This document shows positions 23,201-34,199 of a stretch of DNA of 64,000 bases, piece after piece. The first letter of the stretch is position 1, and the number at the start of each line of letters is the position of its first letter. A model generated the notes under the pieces. That model had not been told where the DNA came from. It made no database searches and saw nothing but the letters and a program-made list of their open reading frames with translations. The DNA is from Micractinium sp. NFX-FRZ (Eukaryota; Chlorophyta; Trebouxiophyceae; Chlorellales; Chlorellaceae), in the NCBI GenBank assembly GCA_029339195.1, contig JAPTJF010000041.1:124001-188000 (forward strand), given 5' to 3'. A program made the position numbers and the translations under genes.

Positions 23201-26200
23201 CTGCGGGAAGAAGGACAGTGATACAGCAGGGCAAGGAAGATGAGAAGAGATAGCTGTGGTCCAGCCAACACCAGTTCTAAGCAGAAATTGCATGGCAGCA
23301 CCCCCTGCATGACGCTCCAGATTCACTGGCAGGCGCAGACAGGGGGATGGGCAAGCAGTACGCAAGCAGGCATGCAGGCAGGCAGGCAAGCAGGCAGGCA
23401 GGCATCAGAACGCCCTTACCCGAGCCTCCTTGGCGCGCAGCTCCGCCTCGCCGGCACGGATCTCTGCCTCGGCAGCCTTGTCCTGCGCCGCCTTCAGCTC
23501 ATCCTCCTGCTTCTTCTGGTACAGGGGGGCGCGCTTGCGGCTCTCCAGGTCCTGCCAGCGGGGCGAAGGCAGGGGGGTGGTAAGGGGGCTGCAAATCACA
23601 CTTAGGATTCCGGGCATCCCCCCCCGTTTTTATTTTGAGAATTGGCCTCCGTACGTAGGTGGGAAATGTCAGGAAACCAGGCAGCCACGCGGCGCCATGG
23701 CGGCGCCACGCTGGCGCTGCTAGGGTTTAGGGCTTCATGAAGCAAAGCCGCTCTTCCGAGCGCTAGTATCACTTCGAAAACGATGCAAACGAGGTTGACT
23801 GAGTGCATCGAGGCATCGCGGCCAGCAAATCACGTCCGGCTGCGAAGCGAACCCCGCAGAACTTGAATACAAGGCTGCAGCCTGGCGGGGTTTTTGCGGG
23901 CGTTCGCAAGCCATGTATTCTCGCAAAAAAAAACTCTCGCGCGCCGCGCTGTGGAGGAGGTCAGGGTGCGCTCGCTGCAGGGCGCCGGCGGCGGAGGCGG
24001 GGCGAGCGAACCGCTCTGCCCCTGCCCCGCCGACCTGTACATGGCGTGTTGCAGGTTTCCCATTCGACACGGTCGCCCTACTTTATAAAAGCTGGCAGGC
24101 ATAACCCGCATGGCGGCACCAAAGGTGGCGCCCGCAATGGCAGCAGCTGCCATGGGCAAGGCCGTAGGCGGGATTGCGGCAGCTGCAAGCGCTCGGCACT
24201 TTTAATTCTGCAAGCTGCTTCCAAACCGTACCTCGCCGCATTTAAGACTACCTACGTACATACCACCACCTACGGGCTACGGAACCTCCCCCGCCCCCCC
24301 GTTTCTTTTTTGCCGCCCAGATGCCCGGAATCCCAAGTTTGATTTGCAGCCCCCTAAGGGGTCATGCACATGTCGGTGAGGAGGAGGCAGTTGGCAGTTG
24401 AGACGTAGTAGCTGAACACCTACCGGGCAGCAGCAGTGCGAAAGCTAACAGCCGTTGCCCGTTGGCCAGCCTTGGTCTTCTCAAATCGCCTCTGCCAGCC
24501 ACCCCAGTTCACACCGGGCTCGGCCGTGGCCACTCATCTCCCTGCCTGCCCACTCTCTGCCTCGTACTGCCCCCACCCACACCCGCCCGCCCCTTCACCC
24601 TCTTCCCACACCCACCGAGATGTGCGCCGTCAGCCGCTTGTTCTCCTCATACAAGTCACGCTCGCGCGCCTCCGACGCCTCTACCCGCTCCGCCGCCGAC
24701 TCCGCCTCCTGCCGGGCCGCCTCCAGCTCAGAGGCCTTGCTGCGCAGCCGCTCCTCCATCTCGTCCATCTCCTGCAGTGTCGGTAGGCAGACCACACGCA
24801 AGAAGCAGGGCTGAGGCAGCGGGCGCCGGAGCAAGTCATGGCTGGTGCAGTGGCGGAAATGACGCCCCCCCAGCTCACTTGCTCCATGCGACAGATGCCA
24901 CTGACCCCTGCTACCGGCTTCACCACTGCGACATTACGAGCAGTTACTCCCACAAGCCCGCCGTCATCGCACGCACCGGCGTGCTCCATGCCCTGCCCCG
25001 CAGCAGCCCGTCGGCACAGCGCTCACCTGCTTGTGCTTGGAAACCTTGGCGTCCAGCCGCCCCCGCTCGCCCTGCACCTCCGCCAACTGCTCCCGCAGTG
25101 CCGCCGCCTCCGCCGCCGCGGTGCTCAGCTGCTCCCGCAGTGCCGCGCTCTCAGCGGCCGCCGCGCTCAGCTGCTCCTGCAGCGCGTTCTCGCCGGCAGA
25201 GCCCGCCGCCTGCAGCGCCTCCACCGACGCCTCCAGCTGGGCGACAGATGACGCCAGGCGGTCGCGCTCCTCCTGCACCAGGCCAGGCAGGACGGAGGGT
25301 TCACGAGGGGGAGGGCAAACCAGGGAGATCCCTACTGTTCGCACCACGGAAGCAGACCAGCAGCTGTGTAACCTCTTGCCACTACCCCAGCTAATCGATA
25401 AGCCCCCCACCACGGCGGCGAGTCCATCCCACGCCATGCCTGCCCATGAGCCCACCTGTGCCTCCGCCAGCTCCTTCTCCAGCTGGCGCCCCTTCCACTT
25501 GGCCTCCTCCACCTGGGGGGCCAGCTTGTCTCGCTCATCGGCAGTCGTCATCAGCTCCTCCTCGGTGTCCCTGCAGGGGCAAGGGGCAAGAGGAATGAGG
25601 GCGGGCAGGGGCAGCAGGGGTGCAGCGCAAGGTGCCTGCAGGCAGGCAAGCTATGTGGTAGCGCTGCCAGCTAAGTGCACCACGCGCATGGCTGCCAGCA
25701 CGCATATACACCACGCTCCCCCAGCTGCCCAGGGGTGTACCACAGGGCACACACACTCACTTCAGCTGCTGCTCCTGCCGTGCCGCCAGGTCACTCATGT
25801 GGTCCAGCTCCCGCAGCATGAGGTCGTTCTGCGCCAAAAAGGGGGAAGCGCACAGCAAGAGATTGCAGCCTTGAGGTGTACAGCAAGCAGCTGGGAGCAT
25901 GCAGGGTCCCAGAGACAGTGGGCTGCATCCCCTAGGGAGCAGCCGCAGGGCAGGTAACTTCAGCTTCATCACTGACAGGTGTCCACTCGTATACCTCCAT
26001 CCTGCCTCCCATACCTGCGTCTGCAGCTCCCGCACACGTGCGGCCAGTGCGTCTGCATCGCCCTCTGCCGCACTGGAGGGCCGGGGTGGTGCCACCATGG
26101 GGAGCATGCTGTCCTCTGCCTCCTCATCCTCTGCAGCAGCGGCATGACAAGCGCAGGGTGAAGATAGCGGCACAGGACACTGCATGCCTGGCAGGCATGC

Positions 26201-29200
26201 GCCAAAGCTCTAGCAATAACCACCACAATTCCCTCGCCCCTGCCTGCCAGCCCAGCCCCACTTACCGCGGCGTTGAAGCTTGTGCGGCGGCGAGGCCAGA
26301 GCTCCCGCAGCGCCCGGCCCCAGGCTCTGGCGCTCAAGCAGCAGTGCGCCGCCGTCGCTGCGCCGAGCTGCGGCGCCGCTGGCCTCGCTGGCTGCAGCGC
26401 TCCCCTCCTCGCCCTCCTCCCCATCCTCCAGCAACTCCGCCAGGTTGGGCATCAATGGGCGCTTGCGGGCACCGGCTGCAGGGACGTGAAGGACAGGGTG
26501 TGTGACTACCGGGGGTGTCTGGAGTTGAGGAGCAGTGCAGGGCACAGCAGCACAGGATGGAAGCACATGCAGCAAGCTGCTAGCGGGCGCAGCCAGCCAA
26601 GACCCCCCAGCAGCGCCTATGTGCACAGCATCTATTGTATCTCCAGCCCTCAGCCCACCTGCGCCAGGGCACCATGTCTCGCGCCGGTTCTCTTTGCGCG
26701 GCTTGGTCCCCTCCCCCGGCTTGCGTGCGCCGTCTCCGCCCAGCATGAGGCGCGTCATGTTGTCCACCTTGCGCTGCAGGGAGGAGAGAGGTGGGGCCAC
26801 AGGGCAGGGGCGGCGCAGAGCAGTGCAGGGTGAGACAGGTTGTGCAAGCCAGGTTGTGCAGCACAGTATGCTTCCTCACACCCAATGATGCCTGCTTGGG
26901 GCAGTTCTCTATGGCACCGGCTGTACCGCTATAGCCCCACGACGCCTCACGCAGCAGCCCAACCCAGCCACTGCCCTCCCTCTCGCTCCCTCCACCTCCC
27001 ACCCACCCACCTGCGCCCGCTCCCGCTCCTCCTTCTCCGCCGCCAGCGCCAGCGTCATGCGCTCGTTGTCCTGGTCCTTGCGCAGCAGCTCGGCACGCAG
27101 CCGCTGGATCTCCTCCTCGATGTGGGTGTTGCTGCGGGAGGGGCAGGCGCGCCAGAATGAAGGAGAACGGTACGCAGAGGGTTGGGTAACCAGGTAACAG
27201 GTGCAGGAAAGGTGCAGCGGACGGCATGCCAGTGCAGAGGTGAAGGTGTGGAACGGCTTGCCAGTGCTAGGTAGAGCGGCAGGCACATCACAATTATGAT
27301 GTGTCAGCCTGCTCCAGCCAACATGCTGCCTGCTCCAGCCCGCGTGACATGGGCCCCAGCCACTCCTCTGCCTCACCCCGTGCCCTCCAGCATCTTGCGC
27401 AGGTCCTCAATCTCCCTGGCCTGCCGCTTGAGCACCGCGGCATCGCTCAGCACCTCGTTCACCGTCGCATTGTTCACCACGCGCTTGGCGCGGCATGCAA
27501 ATCGCAGCGTGCTGCGGGCAGGCAGGGCGGTGATGCTAAGTAAGCAGCAAGGGGAGTCTGTGGGCGGCTCGATGAGAATGAGCTGGCGGTGCGCGGTCAC
27601 AGCATGGGCAGCAGGATGGTGACATCTGATGGGCAGCCCGGCTGCTTGTAATTAAAACAGTGCCACACGCTCTCCTCAATGCAGCAAGTCGCGCAACGCC
27701 TTCTGCCCTGCTGATGCTGCACCCACAACATGGAGCCCCCTGCGCCCCGCCCCACCCCTGCCCCGCCCACCCACCTGTGCGTCTCCTCCACGTGCACCAC
27801 CGCCGGCGTGCAGGCGCAGATGATGGCGGTCTTGGCGTTGCCACCCAGCGAGGGCTGCAGGATGCGCGTGAGCTTGGAGTCGCGGTAGGGGATATGGCCA
27901 CCTGCAGGGGGCAGGGGGCAGGGGTGAGGGCGGTTGGGCAGGCCGGGTGTGTGCAGAGATGCTTCCCCCTGCCGAAACAAACGCGTGTGCACATGGTGGC
28001 TGCAGTCCAAGCATGCTCCGCTCTTCCGCTTCACCACACATCTGGATCACCCCGCCTCCCTCCTCCCCATCACCCACTGCCGCCCCACACACCCTGCGCC
28101 TGCACCCCCTCCGACAGCTTGTTGATGACGGTGCCCAGCGTGAGCAGGCTCTTGTTGATGGCGGCACCCTCCTTGGCGCGCTGCCCCTCCGCCCCCGTCT
28201 TGGCGATGCGCTCGCTGCCCGCCAGGTCCACCAGCGTCAGGGTGGACACGCGGATGGCGCCGAAATCCTGCAGGAGCGATGGTGGGGTTGAACAGTGGAC
28301 ATGGGATGACGCATGTGTGCGTGGCATGCAGCTTTGGGCACTGTGGCTGACACCGCTGTGCCGTGCCCACCACCCTGTAAATCCTTTCCACGCACACCAG
28401 ATTGGCCGCCGGTTCCCAGCCCTTATCCTGCGGCCAGCCCGGGCCCTGCCCCCCTGGCCCTGTGTGCCACAGACCAGGCCATACACACCCTGCCCCCTGC
28501 CCACCTCCCACTCAAAACCCCCACCTGTGCGTCGTCTGGGTTGGCATCCCTGCTGCGGGACTCCACCACCATGCGGAAGACGGTGTGGCTGCGGGAGCTG
28601 TTCTTGTTCATCTTGGTCTCACCAAAGTGGCGGTGGCGCTCACCCCCATCCAGCAGCTCAAGCACCTGATGTGGGCAGTGGGTGGGAGCAGTGGGTGGGG
28701 GAGCAGCATAGGCAAGCAAGGCGGGCAGCCGGGGGTGAACGAGGTATGGATGGAAGGCGACAGGAAGGCCGGGCAGCGGGGCACATGCCTCCGGGTTCCG
28801 CCCAAGACTGGCACAAATGCCTGGCGGTGTATCCCCCACTGCTGGCCAACCCACCCCATTCCCACCTGCACCGCCCGTGCCTGGGCACACCCGCACCTGC
28901 TCAGGGCTGGACACAATGTCCTCACGCAGGCCCGCCACGTACACGCCCGCCTCCTTGGTCTCGTGCACCTGCCAGGACGGCAGGGTGGGCGGTTGGGGCA
29001 GGCAAGTCGTCACTCTGAGAGTCGGCCCAGCAGCAAGCCAGCCTAGCTCAGCAGCTCCGCCGCGCCTCCGTGGCCCTGCCGCAAGCGCACGATTAGCTTC
29101 CTATCCAGGGCTGCGCTGCTGCCTTGTCCGGCATCCCGCCCCACTTCCATAGCCACGCTGAGCTCACCAACTGTGGCCCAATCCAGCGCAGCTGCCCCAT

Positions 29201-30759
29201 AACCAGCGGCACCGTGCCACCCAAGCCCACCACCAACCCACCCACCTGCAGCTTCTGGTTCTCCGGGGCCAGCAGGTCGTTGATGTCCTCGTTGTACAGC
29301 TGCGGTACAGGGGCAGGTGAGGCAGCGAGGCACCGTGGGGTGGGTGAAGGGCGCCATGTTGAGCAGCGAGCATAGGCAGGCCGGGCTTGGCTGGTACTTC
29401 AGGAAGCTGAATAGAGTTGCGGTGCTATGAGCGGCCTGGTACCAGCTGGCCACCCACAGCACCGCACACAGACCTCGCCCCCCCACAAGACTGCCCACGC
29501 CTCTGATCTGGCCCATTCTCCTTGCTGCCAACACCACCCACACATGCATCAGTACGGGCATCCACCGCCCGCCCATACCAAGCACACGCCCTGCCCCCTC
29601 ACCTCCATGTACGACACGCGCAGCAGGAACTCGCGGTCGGTGCAGTCCCCGATGAGCTGGAACACCTCGCGCACCGCCAGCGGGATGATGCCCGGGTCCG
29701 ACCCCGTGCCCTTCATGGTGTGCGTCTTGCCGGAGGAGGTCTGTGTGGGGGAGCGAGGAGGGCAGGGATGGCGGCAGGGCAGTGTGGGAAGTTGAGGGGG
29801 AGCAGCTTGAGGCGGCGCAAGCCGGAGCAGGGTGCAGACGGAAAGGTTATCAAGCAGCAGCGAAAGGACTCTCGAAGAATGCAGCCAGAGCCAGCTGGCT
29901 CTCTGCCAAGCTTCACCATTCACGGGCTGGCACTCAAGAAGCAGCGCCCTGACAGCATGCAGCGACCACTGCCGCCCAGTCGGCTATGCGCCCCCCCTCA
30001 AGAGACCAGTGGCACCCCAGGCACACCTCCCAGCACCCATGGGCCAGGCAATCGTGCCCCAGCCGCACCTGTCCATATGCAAACACTGTGGAGTTGAAGC
30101 CGTTGACGACCTGGCGGATGAGGCCCTGTGTGGTTGACTCATACACCGCAGCTGTGGGCTGCCCCCCGTCAAACACAGCGTCCAGCTTGTAGGAGGTGTC
30201 TGAGGTGCGGGCCTCAGTCACAGGGTCCACCTGTTGTGGGGCAGCGCCGGGGTGTGCAGCACCCAGGTGAAGAGAGGCAGGAAAAGCGGCGGCAGTAGCA
30301 GGCATGCGGTGCCGAGGCAAGAGGAGGTTGGAGGCAGCAGAGTAAACAATCAACATGCTGCTTGTCAGCCACCCCTCAAGGTATTCCATGCTGCCATCGC
30401 CCTGTGATGCCATTCAACCATGCTGCCCCAGCGCACCTGGTGCAGTCCGTTGCCCTCCACCCGCCAGGCCTGGCCTCGCTCCCGCTCCGCCTCATTCAGC
30501 GGGCGCACGCGTACATACACGCTGCGGAGTGTGGGGATTGCATATGTGGCTCAGAAGAATCAGCAGCCGTGCCAGGAACCCACAAGGCCGAAACCCCCGC
30601 AGGCAGCCGGCACCAGCTGCCAGTCTGCGGGGGTTCCGGCGGCGTCGAGCGACGGCAGCGGCGGCACGCAGCGTCGCCCTTCTGGCACCGTCCGCTCGCG
30701 CCGCGCAGGACATGATGTTGCACGCCACCCCACCTGATGTTCTCTGTGCTGGCCGCCAT
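14233..30759 (-). CDS. Kinesin-7 (CENP-E-like) motor protein with very long coiled-coil tail, 43 exons
   Basis: Reading 43 exons from the ATG at 30759 to the TGA at 14233 gives 2,029 residues, and every one of 42 junctions keeps phase. Residues about 1-371 are an N-terminal kinesin motor with P-loop GQTSSGKTH (about 90-98), switch I NKNSSRSH (about 199-206) and switch [10 protein letters not shown] (about 239-245). The neck ([21 protein letters not shown]) is of the kinesin-7/CENP-E kind. After a basic, low-complexity linker comes about 1,500 residues of Ala/Glu/Gln-rich coiled coil. CENP-E moves and tethers chromosomes at kinetochores in animals; some plant kinesin-7s act in cytokinesis. The algal role is inferred. 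Two KEN motifs occur, at about residues 439 and 2024. One intron (after exon 33) has a GC donor. Intron 18 holds a MITE. Confidence 0.93.
14505..14533 (+). repeat. GT dinucleotide microsatellite
   Basis: A nearly pure tg repeat with one cg interruption, in the last intron of the kinesin gene. Confidence 0.85.
14930..14971 (-). repeat. In-frame duplicate of the start of kinesin exon 42
   Basis: On the minus strand a CTGCAG acceptor is followed by 42 bases encoding [14 protein letters not shown] and then GTAATG, a usable donor. Real exon 42 (14696-14836) begins [13 protein letters not shown]. The copy is 14 codons, phase 0 at both ends, so including it would not shift the frame. It may be a skipped relic or an alternative micro-exon. 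I left it out of the 43-exon model. Confidence 0.7.
15096..15184 (+). repeat. Two-copy tandem repeat in kinesin intron 41
   Basis: Two adjacent copies of about 44 bases each include ggctagcc, tgtgagc and cccagcagcagcagcg. They differ at a few positions. Confidence 0.65.
23361..23404 (+). repeat. GGCA/AGCA tetranucleotide repeat
   Basis: A run of gcaggcaagcaggcag-type units, in the intron between kinesin exons 19 and 20. Confidence 0.75.
23584..24354. mobile_element. 771-bp Harbinger-like MITE in kinesin intron 18
   Basis: The ends are terminal inverted repeats of about 34-35 bases (23584-23618 and 24320-24354) that differ at two positions over the first 34. Both start GGGGGCTGCAAATCA. The element is flanked on both sides by TAA (23581-23583 and 24355-24357), a 3-bp target duplication of TWA type. 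GGG-starting inverted repeats plus TWA duplication are the signature of PIF/Harbinger elements. No frame inside looks like a transposase, so it is non-autonomous. It has lower GC than the surrounding DNA and shares a C-run plus T-run near both ends. It sits in the largest tail intron (23552-24615) and leaves the exons intact. Superfamily assignment is inference. Confidence 0.82.
27377..30759 (-). other. Kinesin-7 motor domain and neck, exons 1-10
   Basis: Exon coordinates on the minus strand: 30734-30759, 30437-30521, 30069-30230, 29603-29740, 29246-29299, 28897-28968, 28525-28665, 28093-28267, 27775-27901, 27377-27511. The P-loop straddles the exon 3/4 junction (FAYGQ | TSSGKTHTM). All ATP-site residues expected for an active motor are present. 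Confidence 0.92.
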
Positions 30760-31047
30760 GGCTGCGCCTCCCTTGGCTGCGACTGGAGTGCGCGGTCGGG
30801 CAGGTTTGGGCAGCTCTTAGCAGCTGCCGGCTGTGTTTGCGTCGGGGCGCATGGCGGATTACTGTGAGCAGGCGGGGCGGGGGGTTAGGCGCCTGAGGAG
30901 GGAGGGCAGGATGCAAAAAAACAAAGCACGCGCAGCAGCCGACGAGGCCGCCTGTGTCTTCCAATTCCCTATCCAGCACATGGACTAGGTTCGGGAATGC
31001 ATTAGTTTGCTCCCAACGCACCGGGCTGTGCGCTCCTCCTCTGCAAC
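30760..31047. promoter_or_regulatory. Probable bidirectional promoter, kinesin-7 / TlyA
   Basis: 288 bases separate the kinesin ATG (30759, -) and the TlyA ATG (31048, +). No exon is supported between them. Confidence 0.45.
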
Positions 31048-33796
31048 ATGCGCCCCGCCTGCTTGGCCCGCCTGAGCGCCCGGCTTCATGCCCTGCCAGC
31101 TCCTCGCGTTCTGACCGCCCGTTGGGTGGCATGCAGCGCGGCAGATCCGCCGCCGGCACAGCTGGTGAGCGGGTGGCCGGCTTGGCTGGTGGCAGGCGGC
31201 GGCGGCAGCAGTGGCGGCAGAGCGACGTTGCTTGCTTGAGCAGCATGGCCAGCAATGTGGTGCGCAGCATTGCTTGCGATGATGAAGCACCCCATCGCTC
31301 TCACCCTCCAGCAGTCGCCCGCATCACAGTTGTGTGCAAAGGAAGCCTTCAGTTTCTGCCTGCCCCCGCCCCCTGCAGATCCGCAAGAAGAAGCGCCGGC
31401 TGGACGAGGTGTGCCTGGAGCTGCACCCAGAGCACAGCCGCAACGTCATACAGTCCTGGATCGTGCAGGGTGGGTGCTGCTGGCCTTGCAATGGTTGTGA
31501 TGCTGATTGACACGACGGCGGCGGCGGCGGGGTCACGGGAGCGGGTAGATGAGAGGCAGCCAGCTTGCTGCCGCCCACTGCCCACCTCCCTACAGCGCCC
31601 TGCTTCCACCACGCCACACCGGGCCACCTTAGCACCCTTTGCGATCCTGCTTCTCCACACGCCCCCCCTACACACACCCGATTGAACTATCCCCCACCCA
31701 CAATCGCAGGCAAGGTGCTGGTCAATGGGCGGCCGGTGCTCAAGGCGGGCACCCCGGTGTCCGACCCCGCCGCCGTCCGCATCACCGCGCAGCAGCCCAA
31801 GTTTGTGTGCCGAGCTGGTCTCAAGCTGGAGGCGGCCCTGCAGCACTGGGGCATCGACGTGGCGGGCAAGGCGGCCCTGGACTCGGGGCTGTCCACCGGA
31901 GGGTTTGCCGACTGCCTGCTGCAGGCGGGCGCCGCCAGCGTGGTGGGGGTGGACGTGGGGTATGGGCAGGTGAGGGGCGGGGCGGGGCGGGGGGTGGAAG
32001 GTGGGGTAGGGGGATAGAGTGCCGCTGGGCTGTGGTGCCGCAGGCTGTGATGCGGCTGGAGGTTTGGTTCAGGTGGGATGCGACGAGGCTGGGGTCTGGG
32101 TGGGCGTTTAGGGCAGAGCGCCCCAACCTGCCTGCTGCTCACCGCACTCCCCTCAACATTCCATGCATGGCTTAGTGCAGGTGGCAGAGAAGATTCAGAC
32201 CCACCCCCAGGTCACCGTCATGGATTGCACCAACCTGCCTGCTGCTCCCTGACCTGCCCCCGAACCTTGCCAACCTTTTATGCATGGCTTAGTGCAGGTG
32301 GCCGAGAAGATCCGGACCCACCCGCAGGTCACCGTCATGCAGCGCACCAACCCTGCCCACCTGCTTGCCAAAATTTCGTTGTACTTCAATGCATGCCTGA
32401 GCGCAGGTGGCCGAAAAGATTCGCACCCACCCCCAGGTTGCGGTCAAGGAGCGCATCAGACTGCCCTGCTGCTTATCAAGGCCATATTATCATAGTTATG
32501 TCGAGTTTTGTTGTACTTCAATGCATGGTTGATCGCAGGTGGCAGAGAAGATCCGGACCCACCCCCAGGTCACGGTGATGGAGCGCACCAACCTGCGGTC
32601 GCTGCGGCGGGGGGACCTGCCGGGGGGCGCCCCCGTCGACATTGTCACGCTGGACCTCTCCTTCATCTCCTCCACCAAGATGCTGGAGACGGTGAGTTGG
32701 ACATATCAAGTACAAGGTTGGGAGGCTGGGTTGCCTCCCTGTCACCAGGTGCTGGGCATGGGGCGTGCTGGAGTAGCGGTGGAGTCCGAAGGAAAGGCAG
32801 CACCAGGGCTGTGTGTGCCGACTAGGGGCGGGTTGTGATGCATCGACCCTTCCTGCTCGGGCCTTCTGCATCCAGGCCCCACCCTGCCCTTGCGCACCAC
32901 ACGCACCAGCCTGCTCAACCCAAGCCGCATGTCTTGCGCACCCACCCCACCGTGGCCACCAGGTGTGCGATGTGCTTCGTCCCGGCGGCGAGCTGGTGCT
33001 GCTCATCAAGCCGCAGTTTGAGGCGGGCAAGGAGCAGGTGGGGCGGGGCACTGTGTGTGTTTTCAAGGAGAGGGCACACCCACACCTGGGCAGGCCAGGG
33101 AAGTGATGGGTGAGCGGAGTGGGCGGTGGTGCAAGGCGCAACAAGGGTGCCTTTGGAAGGGCTGATGCGCCAATGTATCCGTATGCCGTCGCATGCCCTA
33201 CCCCCTGCTCTGTCCTGCCCCAAAGTGCCTCGCCCACTGGCTCCCACCCCTGCCGGGACCCTCTTTCTTGCCATGCCAGGTCAGCACGGGCGGCGTGGTC
33301 CGGGACCCAGCAGTGCACCGCCAGGTGAGGGGTTGGGTCTGCCAAATGGGTTCTGGCGCCGGCAGGGCATCAGTGGCAGAGTGCCTCGGCCTCCAGCATG
33401 GCAGGAGCTGCGGCCTGGCAATGCTGCCGTGCCTATCCGTGCCTGCCCCTCTCTCCCCCTCCCTCCCTGTCCCACACTTGGTCTACGTTTCCATCCCCGC
33501 TCCCTCTCCCGCAGGTCATCGAGCGCGTTGTGGGCGCTTGGGAGGGCGTGGGCTTTGCCTGCCAAGGCTGGCGAGAGTCGCCTATCAAGGGGGCGGCCTC
33601 GGGGAACACAGAGTTCCTCTCATACTTCATCAGGCAGCGGCAGGGGCAGCAACAGCAGGCAGGGCAGCAGGAGGAGCAGTTAGGGCAGCAGGCGGCTGGC
33701 AGCAGCAGCAGCGACAGCAGTGCAGCAGGAGAAGCAGCAGTCAGGGCAGCAGCAGCAGCAACAGCAGAGCCGGCTGACGGGGGTCCAGCAGCGTGA
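31048..33796 (+). CDS. TlyA-type rRNA 2'-O-methyltransferase (S4 + FtsJ domains), organelle-targeted
   Basis: Seven exons, 31048-31164, 31379-31469, 31710-31969, 32539-32691, 32963-33037, 33280-33324 and 33515-33796, encode 340 residues in phase. After an Arg/Ala-rich leader that looks like a transit peptide comes an S4 RNA-binding segment (RRLDEVCLELHPEHSRNVIQ, GKVLVNGRPV). An FtsJ-like methyltransferase follows: SAM motif DSGLSTGGF near residue 127, GVDVGYGQ, MERTNLR, TLDLSFIS, LLIKPQFEAGKEQ, GGVVRDPAVH and ESPIKGA-x-GNTEFL. This matches TlyA of bacteria and its plant homologues, which 2'-O-methylate cytidines in rRNA; an organellar ribosome target is inferred. The last 50 or so residues are a Gln/Ala/Ser-rich extension not usual in the family. 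Intron 3 holds three extra copies of the start of exon 4. Confidence 0.9.
32163..32602 (+). repeat. Four tandem copies of the TlyA exon 4 acceptor and exon start
   Basis: Copies of an atgcatgg...gcag acceptor followed by gtggc(a/c)gagaagat(t/c) begin their exon-like part at 32181, 32298, 32407 and 32539. Spacings are 117, 109 and 132 bases. Each encodes VAEKI(Q/R)THPQV. Only the fourth reads on through MERTNLRSLRRGD into the rest of the methyltransferase. The first hits a stop soon after; the second and third diverge. Copies 3 and 4 share extra upstream sequence (ttgtacttcaatgcatg), pointing to at least two rounds of duplication. Confidence 0.9.
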
Positions 33797-34199
33797 CTTG
33801 CATTCTTGGTGCTGTGAAAAATGAGATCTTCGTTATTTCGCTATATATAACTTCCCAGGCCCGTTTTGTGCCAGGGCCCAGGGCATCATGACTTTGGAAT
33901 GGTGTGGCAGTCGCTGCTGGTGCCAGCTGAGCCTGGCCGTGCTCTGCACCCTTGGAATGCCTCCTGAGCCAGCACCCGCCTTGAAGTCAGCCAGGCACAG
34001 ACTGGCAGGGGAGACACCATGGGAAGAAGGCTGACCCTGTGCCTGCCATATGTTGGTCACAAGTGCTGCACATCAGTCGGTAAAAAGGATACACATATTC
34101 TGCTAATTTTCATAGGCAGGTCAGACTTAAATATATGAAAAAGTAGCCAAGAGAGCCCCAGGGATGCAGCGCATGAAGGGGTCCGTGCTTTGCTGCAGC
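33797..34199. other. Convergent 3' ends of TlyA and the coiled-coil orphan
   Basis: About 400 bases, with an AT-rich stretch at 33820-33855 and another at 34100-34150. I see no coding exon and no clear TGTAA. Confidence 0.5.

Larger units (their letters stand above)
14233..27131 (-). other. Kinesin-7 linker and coiled-coil tail, exons 11-43
   Basis: Exons: 27011-27131, 26659-26773, 26266-26475, 26015-26130, 25761-25828, 25456-25570, 25027-25272, 24616-24771, 23420-23551, 23051-23200, 22706-22874, 22268-22503, 21934-22067, 21487-21603, 21107-21248, 20702-20803, 20492-20534, 20180-20324, 19809-19892, 19501-19606, 19185-19311, 18910-18993, 18718-18780, 18311-18520, 18021-18145, 17671-17841, 17290-17463, 16701-17093, 16350-16457, 15873-16088, 15317-15616, 14696-14836, 14233-14388. 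Exon 38 (16701-17093) contains an internal repeat: [12 protein letters not shown] occurs twice, about 33 residues apart. The protein ends ...[10 protein letters not shown]. Confidence 0.85.

Noticed and set aside
22348..23253. Long open frame on the plus strand (301 codons)
   Set aside because: It is antisense to kinesin tail exons 20-22 and has the Arg/Pro/Ser-rich composition typical of GC-rich shadow frames. The minus strand gives phase-consistent coiled coil.
23584..24354. Transposase remnant inside the MITE
   Set aside because: Internal frames are short and show no DDE or Myb-like motif.
32181..32460. The first three VAEKI copies as genuine constitutive exons of TlyA
   Set aside because: Copy 1 runs into a stop and copies 2-3 diverge after THPQ; the family has this segment only once, supplied by copy 4.
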